From contig JALVLE010000079.1 of the NCBI GenBank assembly GCA_027033555.1, forward strand, positions 1 to 5,459: a DNA stretch of 5,459 nucleotides. Direction: 5' to 3'. Below are positions 1 to 5,459 of this stretch, piece after piece. The first letter of the stretch is position 1; each line of letters begins with the position of its first letter. A program made the position numbers and the translations under genes. Source of the DNA: Caldifarciminota bacterium. GTDB taxonomy: Bacteria; Hydrothermota; Hydrothermia; UBA1063; CAJXJZ01. The notes under the pieces were generated by a model. It searched no databases and had not been told where the DNA came from. It saw only the letters and a program-made list of their open reading frames with translations.

Positions 1-1887
1 CATAAAAGTGTCAGATAATACTGTGTCGTTTGAGACAGAGGGTACTTTAAAGTGTGCTGATAGATAAAAAGTCTGATTGGGGAGTCCATTATAGCCACTT
101 ATCCTGCATCTTTGACTATCAATCCAATTTTCCGGATCATAAAATATTCCCTTCCTGCTTCTTAAATAAATCAAGCTGTCAAATGGTGCAAAACCGCTGT
201 TAAAAACTTTTAAAATAAGAGTAAAAGTATCCCCAGAAGTTGCTTCTTCTGGATACACAAGGTCTTTTATCTCGCAATTATACTCATTGGAATCTTCAAG
301 CATGGGAAGTAAATCAGCGTAATGGAGGCTGAGCCATCCCTGTGTGTGTCCCGAAATGTCCGGCAGATAAATTCTTGCCCAATTATCAGAGAAACTGTCT
401 GCCACAAATACCTGGCAACAGGTTACCTCAGTAATAATGTTATAGGAGGTTCCAGGACCTTCCCTTACATTCAAAAGACTCGCATTTATCAGTACTGTTG
501 TGTCGCCCGTGGAACCCTTAAGGTATTTGTAGGTTATTCCATCTCCTCCATAACACCAGCCATAATAGTGACCCTCACCAGAGGGGAAATAGATTTTATA
601 CCAGTTACCGGTATAGTCAAAGGCAACAAGCTTTTCTCCTCTGTGTACAGTTGTTATAACCGGATAACTAACCCCTGGCCCCTCTCTCACGTTAAGTTCT
701 TCTGTGTTTACCTCTACCACCCAGTGACTGCGAGGAGGCGTTATATAGAAATTTTTTCTTATTACACTCCATATATGTGTGTATGAGCCATCATAACCAA
801 GGGCCCAGCATCCTGCTCCAAGCAAACCGGAATCGTTTACCATTGAAAATTTTAAATCCAAGGATACAGAGTCGTCATACCAGCATTGATGCCAGATACC
901 GGAGGTAGAGTAAGCATACCATGGCGTTAAAGAATAACTGTCCCAGCGTCTTCCGTATGAATAGGCGTTTGTGAAAGCGTATCTATATATAACGGCGCTT
1001 CCGTATCCTGTGGTATTACTACCAATTTCATCTGACTCTGTGGGCCAATCGTAGCCATAGTATGGCACTCCAATTATTATTTTTGCAGGATCTGCGCCAT
1101 AGGCTTTATAACTCCCTATGGTCTTGGCTACACTGTAATTGCCCCAGAATGATGAAGGGACGGTGGGCGAGACAGGTCCTGCAACACTGGACCCACCATA
1201 ATGGAAATCATAAGCCATAACAAAAAGGCCATCTGAATGGGAAGAGAGGAAGGAATAATTATATCCTGGATACCATTCGGGAACAGCGGGCATGGCAATA
1301 AACAATTCCTTATGTCCTGTAGTGTGGTTCCACAGCTCATAGGCAAGGTCGTTTATAAATTTGCTGAAACTGTCTTTTACACTGGAAGTAACGAACTCAA
1401 AATCAATATTTACTCCGTCAACTCCGTAATTTGTGACGAAATCTTTTATGGCGAGGATGGCATTTTGACGGGCAGATGGATTATTGAGGAAGTCGGAAAC
1501 ATTTGAGGTCCCAAATATGGTAAAGGTCATATTTACTTTTACACCCCGTGGGTGTGCATAGTCCCTTATTTTGTAAAACCTATCAGCATTAGGTATGCTC
1601 CCGAGGCTGCCAGTGCCAGGAGAAATACCAACACTGAAGTACGCTATATGAGAGATAAGCTCCATTTGAAAATAGCGGTAATCAAGAGTATCTACCCAGT
1701 AGGGAAGATATCCATAATAGAGTTTTTTCAGTCCCTTTCTGCGAGGTAAGAAAGGTGTGTATGGTAATCTTCTGTTTGAAATTTCAGTCCATGTGGCTTC
1801 TTTGAGGTGCTTTTTATATTCTATCTCATGAATTGAAACAAAACGGGAAGCCTGAAACAGGTTGAAAATTAAGAGTATTTTTATCAT
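1..1887 (-). CDS. Secreted GH18 (YaaH/SleL-like) glycoside hydrolase with two SH3b domains and an Ig-like domain, 3'-partial
   Basis: The frame is open for 629 codons from the ATG at 1887 to the left edge, so the C-terminus is missing. A short signal peptide is likely (residues 1-13, hydrophobic ILLIFNLF then QAS). A GH18 TIM barrel spans about residues 52-380. It shows YYGYLPYW near 57, the catalytic motif DGVNIDFE (157-164) with E164 as the expected acid, MAYDFHY (224-230) and GAGCWALGYD (357-366). N160 replaces the first internal Asp of DxxDxDxE, as in YaaH-like enzymes. Two SH3b domains follow (about 390-455 and 465-527), both containing LNVREGPGxSY. The last part (about 535-629) is a beta-rich Ig-like segment with KVFNSG and W588, resembling NBR1/CARDB-type modules. 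Known relatives cleave peptidoglycan or chitin-like beta-1,4 GlcNAc linkages, and SH3b domains often bind wall peptides. Action on peptidoglycan is therefore likely but not proven. The ATG overlaps the upstream stop (ATGA) and has only a weak AAGAA ribosome site, so translational coupling is likely. Residues 16-24 match a motif in the upstream small protein. Confidence 0.9.
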   Translation of the reverse strand, partial: MIKILLIFNLFQASRFVSIHEIEYKKHLKEATWTEISNRRLPYTPFLPRRKGLKKLYYGYLPYWVDTLDYRYFQMELISHIAYFSVGISPGTGSLGSIPNADRFYKIRDYAHPRGVKVNMTFTIFGTSNVSDFLNNPSARQNAILAIKDFVTNYGVDGVNIDFEFVTSSVKDSFSKFINDLAYELWNHTTGHKELFIAMPAVPEWYPGYNYSFLSSHSDGLFVMAYDFHYGGSSVAGPVSPTVPSSFWGNYSVAKTIGSYKAYGADPAKIIIGVPYYGYDWPTESDEIGSNTTGYGSAVIYRYAFTNAYSYGRRWDSYSLTPWYAYSTSGIWHQCWYDDSVSLDLKFSMVNDSGLLGAGCWALGYDGSYTHIWSVIRKNFYITPPRSHWVVEVNTEELNVREGPGVSYPVITTVHRGEKLVAFDYTGNWYKIYFPSGEGHYYGWCYGGDGITYKYLKGSTGDTTVLINASLLNVREGPGTSYNIITEVTCCQVFVADSFSDNWARIYLPDISGHTQGWLSLHYADLLPMLEDSNEYNCEIKDLVYPEEATSGDTFTLILKVFNSGFAPFDSLIYLRSRKGIFYDPENWIDSQRCRISGYNGLPNQTFYLSAHFKVPSVSNDTVLSDTFM

Positions 1888-2231
1888 GATGTATTCTTAG
1901 GCCGGTTTAGAAGAATAAATATAACTGCACCTCCGGATAATAGCAGCAATGCAATTCCTGAGATTAAGAAAACATTTGCCACCTGTTTTTTGTGTTTTGA
2001 AACATTTGAGCTGTTTTTCCTGTTTTTAGAAAAAAAGTTTTCTTTCTCTGTTGTTTCACTGGATGTGGTATCCGTTCGGGTAGATTCTGCATAGGCTTCC
2101 CATTGATATTGATGGATAGATTTGAAGTTAGAGTCTGGTTTTGTGATTTTTGGGGGAGTTGTTTCACCAGAGATGAAGATAGGTAGAAAAAGTAAGCTCA
2201 AAAAGAGAACATAAACCTTTAATCTCTTCAT
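1884..2231 (-). CDS. Hypothetical small membrane-anchored extracytoplasmic protein, 115 aa
   Basis: I do not recognise a family. The N-terminus is a convincing signal peptide (MKRLK, a hydrophobic core at 6-20, possible cleavage after SG at 21-22). Residues 23-48 hold a Pro/Lys-rich stretch and then FKSIHQYQWEAY (36-47). Residues 49-83 are low-complexity and polar, rich in Thr, Ser, Glu, Lys and Asn, and probably disordered. A hydrophobic segment at about 86-108 looks like a transmembrane helix, followed by a short tail containing NRPK. The predicted form is an extracytoplasmic peptide of roughly 60 residues tethered by a C-terminal helix. Its SIH motif is repeated near the N-terminus of the GH18 protein, which starts inside this gene's stop codon (ATGA). 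Expression with that enzyme is very likely, and a role as partner, anchor or regulator is inference. The start is supported by the signal peptide and by the promoter lying immediately upstream. Confidence 0.85.
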   Translation of the reverse strand: MKRLKVYVLFLSLLFLPIFISGETTPPKITKPDSNFKSIHQYQWEAYAESTRTDTTSSETTEKENFFSKNRKNSSNVSKHKKQVANVFLISGIALLLLSGGAVIFILLNRPKNTS

Positions 2232-2241
2232 TCTGAAAAAT

Positions 2242-2270
2242 ATTATATCACATTTAGCTTAACCATGCAA
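2242..2270 (-). promoter_or_regulatory. Extended -10 sigma70-type promoter giving a near-leaderless transcript
   Basis: On the minus strand, a perfect TATAAT lies at 2247-2242 and is preceded by TGA, forming the extended -10 TGATATAAT. With a 17-bp spacer the -35 candidate is TTGCAT (2270-2265), a partial match to TTGACA. Only 10 nt separate the -10 hexamer from the ATG at 2231, which places the start of transcription near 2234-2235, 3-4 nt before the start codon. No Shine-Dalgarno sequence fits in that space. The promoter would drive the small membrane protein and the GH18 gene. The -10 match is seen directly; activity and the start point are inferred. Confidence 0.7.
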
Positions 2271-2288
2271 AAGATGCCCTTCTTATAT

Positions 2289-2305
2289 TCAAGATTAACT
2301 CAAGA
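2289..2305 (-). repeat. Short tandem direct repeat upstream of the promoter, possible regulator site
   Basis: TCTTGA occurs twice on the minus strand (2305-2300 and 2294-2289), with an 11-bp period and TTAA just before the second copy. It lies about 55-70 nt upstream of the predicted transcription start, where activators that contact the polymerase alpha subunit often bind. Two six-base copies in A+T-rich DNA can arise by chance, so this is a weak candidate only. Confidence 0.25.
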
Positions 2306-2337
2306 GAAATCCTTCAATAGCGAGCCACTTATATTTT

Positions 2338-3582
2338 TTAATTTTCCTTATAAGGCTCTACGTAGAGTATAAAACCGTTTATGTCCTGCACTTTCACCTG
2401 TTCACCCTTGTTCACAGGAATGGAGCTTTTTGCTTTCCATAGCTCTCCATGAACAAGTACCCATCCTCCTTCATTTGTGATGTTTGTTTTTGCAATGCCT
2501 GTTTCTCCTATTAATCCTTCTTTGCCAGATACAGGTTTTCTATGTATTGCCTGTACTGCTTTTGTTAAAATCCATAAGAAGAAAATTAGCGTGAGGCCGA
2601 GCACGAGTATAATGCTCCACAAAGAGATGGTAAAAAAGGGAGCGTTTCCTTTGAACATAAGAAAGGAACCTCCTGCGATAGAAAGAAGGCCTGAGAGGGA
2701 AAGAAGGCCGTGGGATGGGATCTTTATGTCCAGGAGGAAAAAAAGGATGCCAAGCAAAATCAGCAAAATGCCAGCGTAATTAACAGGGATTGTCTGAAAG
2801 GAGTAAAAAGCGAGTACAAGGGAAATGGCACCTACAACACCGGGAAAAATGGCTCCTGGGTGGGAAAGTTCAAATAAAAGTCCGTAAATACCTATCATCA
2901 TGAGAATGTATGCAACATTGGGTGAGGAAAGTATCATGAGAAGTTTTTGTCTTAGTGTCATTTTTATATTTTTAATGGGCTCATCAACAGTTTTTAAAAT
3001 AAATTTCCCACCTGCAGTTTTCACTGTGTCTCCGTTGAGTAATAATAAAAGCGAATCCAGTGTTGGGGTTACATAATCTACAATTTTAAGCCTGTAGGCC
3101 TCCTCTGCGTCAAAACTTGCAGAAGACCTTACCATTTTTTCTGCTATTTCTGCGTTTCTGCCACGTGCTTTCGCTATAGATCTTATATAGCTTGCAGCGT
3201 AATTTTCCATTTTTTTTGACATTATAGAATCCATTTTGCCCTGAAGTGTGACAGGATGAGCGGCTCCCACGCTCGTACCAGGGCTCATTGCTGCTTTATG
3301 GGCCGCAAGCAGGACGAAGGCTCCGGCTGATACTGCTCTTGCCCCTTTGGGATACACATAAACGCATACAGGTACATTGCTTGTAAGTTCCTGCTTGACA
3401 ATTTGGCGCATGGATTCGTCTAAACCACCAGGGGTATCCAGTTCAATAATAAGGACTTTCGCTTTTTTCTTTTCTGCGTATTTTATTCCATCTACTATAT
3501 ATTCTGCCACTGGAGGGGTAATTGGCCCGTCCACTTTAAGAAGGAAAATAGCCTGAAATAAGAATAGGAAAAGCGTACTCAT
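2338..3582 (-). CDS. Long-form NfeD membrane-bound serine protease (1510-N type)
   Basis: The 414-residue length fits full-size NfeD (NfeD1b) proteins. The N-terminus is a short hydrophobic signal or anchor (about 3-15). A ClpP/SppA-like protease domain follows (about 17-185), with ELDTPGG (47-53), VSAGAF (84-89), SPGTSVGAAHPV (100-111) and GRN (141-143). Compared with my recollection of Pyrococcus PH1510-N (dyad Ser97/Lys138), the catalytic residues here are S85 and K124. Several membrane helices lie at about 222-240, 246-265, 270-287, 292-310 and 317-341. The C-terminus (about 352-412) is the NfeD OB-fold, containing HGELWKAKS. Related proteases cleave the C-terminal region of stomatin-like proteins and are thought to act in membrane-protein quality control. 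No stomatin/SPFH gene lies downstream in this window, although such genes are often paired. The start overlaps the transglycosylase stop as ATGA and has a ribosome site, GGGAG, 7 nt upstream. An A8 run covers the codons for K123-K124. Confidence 0.95.
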   Translation of the reverse strand: MSTLFLFLFQAIFLLKVDGPITPPVAEYIVDGIKYAEKKKAKVLIIELDTPGGLDESMRQIVKQELTSNVPVCVYVYPKGARAVSAGAFVLLAAHKAAMSPGTSVGAAHPVTLQGKMDSIMSKKMENYAASYIRSIAKARGRNAEIAEKMVRSSASFDAEEAYRLKIVDYVTPTLDSLLLLLNGDTVKTAGGKFILKTVDEPIKNIKMTLRQKLLMILSSPNVAYILMMIGIYGLLFELSHPGAIFPGVVGAISLVLAFYSFQTIPVNYAGILLILLGILFFLLDIKIPSHGLLSLSGLLSIAGGSFLMFKGNAPFFTISLWSIILVLGLTLIFFLWILTKAVQAIHRKPVSGKEGLIGETGIAKTNITNEGGWVLVHGELWKAKSSIPVNKGEQVKVQDINGFILYVEPYKEN

Positions 3583-5459
3583 GGCCTCACTCCCATACTT
3601 ATTAATCGTCCATAAATTCTTCGTGTTCTTAGTATTCTTTTAACATAGCCACGTGTTTCTGTGATTGGAATAAATTCTATAAAAATATCAATGTCGTTGA
3701 TATATTTTGAGAGTATGCTCTGCCATTTTTTTGCCCTTTTGGGTCCTGCATTATAACCTGCAAGCGCAAGGGGTACGCTACCAAGTGAGTCCAGTAGTGC
3801 CGTAAAGTAAAAGCTACCCAGTCTAATATTAATGTCTGGATTAAAAAGAGAAATGGTTGACACGTCAATGCTGTCACCTGCCAGTTTTTTTGCAGTATAT
3901 GGCATCAGCTGACATAAACCTATTGCACCTGCCGGGCTAATAGCTTTATTGTAAAACCAGCTTTCTTCCCTTGTAAGGGAGAGAAAAAGAAGTGGGTCAA
4001 AACCAAAAATGGCTGAATATTTTTCTATTTTAGGAAGATAAGTAAGAGGAAAATACATCTTTAAAAATTCAAGGGGAAAGCCTGTTGTATCGGATACCCC
4101 TCGTATATAAGGGAGTAATTTAACAGCGTAGTAAATACTTTCCCCTAAAAGACCTTCTTTCTCTGCCATTTTAGCTGCAAGAAGCATGCTTCTCGGGTTT
4201 TTCCCTGCTTCTCTTCTTACAGTCAAGTATCCACCCAACATATAGAGTAGCTTCCATCTGAACAGGGTGGAATTCTGTGCGAGTGGATAGTCTGAATAGT
4301 AGTTATTGAGTAATGTTACAAGACTTCCGTAGCCGTCTATTTTAATTGCCCCGCTTCTTGCGTTGTAATAGGTAAGATACATACTGTCTTCTATTGATAT
4401 AGTGTCTGTGATTTTTTTTAAATAATACTGTGCTTTAATTGCACGGGTGGGTTCTTCTGCAAAGTAAAGGGCACGCTCAAGAAAGTGTTGGGCGTTCTGG
4501 GTGTCGCCCATCACAAGAAAATAAAGTCCGGAGTAAAAATTGCTTGTAAAACCATCAAAGCTCTCTCTGTAAGAAAGCAGGGTCTTTCTCCATTTTTTGT
4601 CTTTTTCCGGGTATCTGAATAACGTGTAGAAAAACTCGGTTACGTTTTTAATATCGTCACTCTGTACGCTCCCTGCGAGGAACATGCTTAAACCTTTATC
4701 AATTTTTTTGTGCCTTATAAAAGCTATACCTGCCATTAAAAACAATTCAGGGTCATCTATATTTTTGAGTTTTTTAGCGTATTTTTTTATGGCTTTTTCA
4801 AGTTTTTTGTATCGTCTTTTCCGGTAAAGACTTTTTATATATAGAGCAAGGTATTTATCATTATCAGGATGGTAATGCTCAAATAAATAAATTACCTTTT
4901 GATATTTTTTAGCGTGGTAAAGGGCCGGGATAAAACGTGGTGTATATGTGTCCAGGTATCGGATGAGGGGTTTTGTGTAGGGCGAGCGAGGATATTTTTT
5001 TAAGTACTGGTATAGCAAAGGCCTGTAAGGCTTACCTGTACCTTTTAAGCTCAAAATATAGGCATACTGGAAATATGGGCCTGTTAACAAAAAACGTTTT
5101 TTCATGCTTATATACTTTTTGTATTCTTTGTATTGCATAAGACGAGAAGTGATTTCTCTGGCTAATTTTTTGAATAACACAGAATTGTATGCTCTTAGTG
5201 AAGGGAGAAGGTAAATTGCGCTGTCTATTTTATTATTTTCAAGATAAAAAAGTCCCCACATGTAGTAAATATAATCTTCTACACCTTTATAAATGGAAAT
5301 CGCCTTTTTAAAAAAAGTGCTACCTTTTCCATTATATGGGGAGTTTATAAGGTATTGTAAAATGTAAGGAAGGTAAGAAGGGTTAACAGAATCCAGCAAA
5401 GCGCTATCAAGAAATGGCCTTATTTTATCCCATTTTTCCAGAAGAATTGCAGAACGCAT
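3579..5459 (-). CDS. Soluble lytic murein transglycosylase (Slt70-like), probably 5'-partial
   Basis: The frame is open for 626 residues up to the right edge. The C-terminal GEWL-like domain (about 476-620) has all the family 1 lytic transglycosylase signatures. These are REESWF with catalytic Glu E499, SPAGAIGLCQLMP (508-520), NPDINIRLG (540-548), ALAGYNAGP (565-573) and ETRGYVKRIL (601-610). The remainder is a helical-repeat region, with TPR-like segments near 187-262 and 305-350, comparable to the alpha-superhelical part of Slt70; its N-terminal half is very rich in Lys and Tyr. The enzyme should cleave the MurNAc-GlcNAc bond in periplasmic peptidoglycan, leaving 1,6-anhydroMurNAc ends. 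The ATG lies exactly at the window edge and no signal peptide follows it (MRSAILLEKWDK), so the true start is probably outside the window. C515 replaces the more usual Met or Thr in GLxQLMP. The stop overlaps the nfeD-like start, indicating co-translation. Confidence 0.93.
   Translation of the reverse strand: MRSAILLEKWDKIRPFLDSALLDSVNPSYLPYILQYLINSPYNGKGSTFFKKAISIYKGVEDYIYYMWGLFYLENNKIDSAIYLLPSLRAYNSVLFKKLAREITSRLMQYKEYKKYISMKKRFLLTGPYFQYAYILSLKGTGKPYRPLLYQYLKKYPRSPYTKPLIRYLDTYTPRFIPALYHAKKYQKVIYLFEHYHPDNDKYLALYIKSLYRKRRYKKLEKAIKKYAKKLKNIDDPELFLMAGIAFIRHKKIDKGLSMFLAGSVQSDDIKNVTEFFYTLFRYPEKDKKWRKTLLSYRESFDGFTSNFYSGLYFLVMGDTQNAQHFLERALYFAEEPTRAIKAQYYLKKITDTISIEDSMYLTYYNARSGAIKIDGYGSLVTLLNNYYSDYPLAQNSTLFRWKLLYMLGGYLTVRREAGKNPRSMLLAAKMAEKEGLLGESIYYAVKLLPYIRGVSDTTGFPLEFLKMYFPLTYLPKIEKYSAIFGFDPLLFLSLTREESWFYNKAISPAGAIGLCQLMPYTAKKLAGDSIDVSTISLFNPDINIRLGSFYFTALLDSLGSVPLALAGYNAGPKRAKKWQSILSKYINDIDIFIEFIPITETRGYVKRILRTRRIYGRLISMGVRP
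3585..3594 (-). promoter_or_regulatory. Ribosome binding site for the NfeD-type protease
   Basis: Minus-strand GGGAG (3594-3590) lies 7 nt before the ATG at 3582, and a further GAGG (3588-3585) lies 2 nt before it. The site is within the last codons of the transglycosylase gene. It is the only clear Shine-Dalgarno sequence seen in the window and supports the chosen start, which also forms the ATGA overlap. Confidence 0.6.

Larger units (their letters stand above)
2232..2337. other. Intergenic region between the two gene pairs
   Basis: These 106 bp separate the nfeD-like stop from the small membrane-protein start. They contain the extended -10 promoter and the 11-bp-period repeat. I found no GC-rich hairpin followed by a T run after the nfeD-like stop, so there is no visible intrinsic terminator and read-through from pair 1 into pair 2 is possible. 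Confidence 0.7.

Noticed and set aside
322..786. Plus-strand open frame of 154 codons
   Set aside because: It is antisense to the SH3b and late GH18 coding region. Its translation is Cys/Tyr-rich with no recognisable domain, while the minus strand shows clear conserved motifs.
1128..1749. Open frames inside the GH18 gene: 1237-1506 and 1552-1749 on plus, 1128-1346 on minus
   Set aside because: All overlap the GH18 barrel, whose frame carries the catalytic motifs. None has a ribosome site or recognisable family features.
1964..2167. Second minus-strand frame of 67 codons inside the small membrane-protein gene
   Set aside because: It is a shifted frame of the 115-residue gene. It lacks a signal peptide, and the longer frame has a promoter, a signal peptide and the coupled overlap.
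2243..2266. Seven-codon open frame (ATG at 2266, stop TAA at 2245-2243) as a possible leader peptide
   Set aside because: It overlaps the -35 to -10 region and would not be transcribed from the predicted promoter. It has no ribosome site or attenuator-like hairpin.
2306..2337. Possible intrinsic terminator after the nfeD-like gene
   Set aside because: I found no stable GC-rich stem followed by a T run on the minus strand, only short imperfect complementarities.
2477..2779. Plus-strand open frame of 100 codons
   Set aside because: It is antisense to the membrane helices and OB-fold of the NfeD-type protease, and the translation is basic with no coherent domain.
3677..3877. Minus-strand frame of 66 codons
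   Set aside because: It is a shifted frame inside the transglycosylase catalytic domain, whose own frame is fully supported by motifs.
5457..5459. ATG at the window edge as the true start of the transglycosylase
   Set aside because: No signal peptide follows, although the family is exported, and its position at the exact edge leaves no upstream sequence to judge. An internal Met is more likely.

Overview
The window is an A+T-rich, gene-dense stretch of bacterial DNA in which every supported gene lies on the minus strand, so it reads from right to left. The origin is probably an uncultured, non-model bacterium. The proteins are rich in Lys, Ile and Tyr, and each belongs to a widespread family but does not look like an Escherichia coli or Bacillus orthologue. 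Finer placement, for example in a candidate phylum of the WOR-3/Hydrothermae type, would be a guess. No mobile element, RNA gene or CRISPR array was seen.

From right to left there are four genes in two translationally coupled pairs. Pair 1 is a soluble lytic murein transglycosylase with a long helical-repeat region and a C-terminal GEWL-like catalytic domain (5459-3579, probably open at its 5' end). It is followed by a long-form NfeD membrane protease with an intact Ser/Lys dyad (3582-2338). Their stop and start codons overlap as ATGA. A 106-bp gap (2232-2337) is the only real intergenic space. It holds a strong extended -10 promoter so close to the next start codon that the transcript should be leaderless or nearly so.

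Pair 2 is a 115-residue hypothetical protein with a signal peptide and a C-terminal membrane helix (2231-1884). It is followed by a large secreted glycoside hydrolase family 18 protein with two SH3b domains and an Ig-like domain (1887-1, 629 codons, running off the left edge without a stop). These two genes also overlap as ATGA.

The shared theme is the cell envelope: a peptidoglycan-cleaving transglycosylase, a membrane protease implicated in membrane-protein quality control, and a secreted sugar hydrolase with probable wall-binding domains. The most interesting point is that the small unknown membrane protein and the GH18 enzyme encoded directly after it carry the same short motif, F-x-S-I-H-[EQ]-x-[EQ]-[YW], near the start of their mature extracytoplasmic regions. 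This hints that the two products work together or are handled by the same partner.
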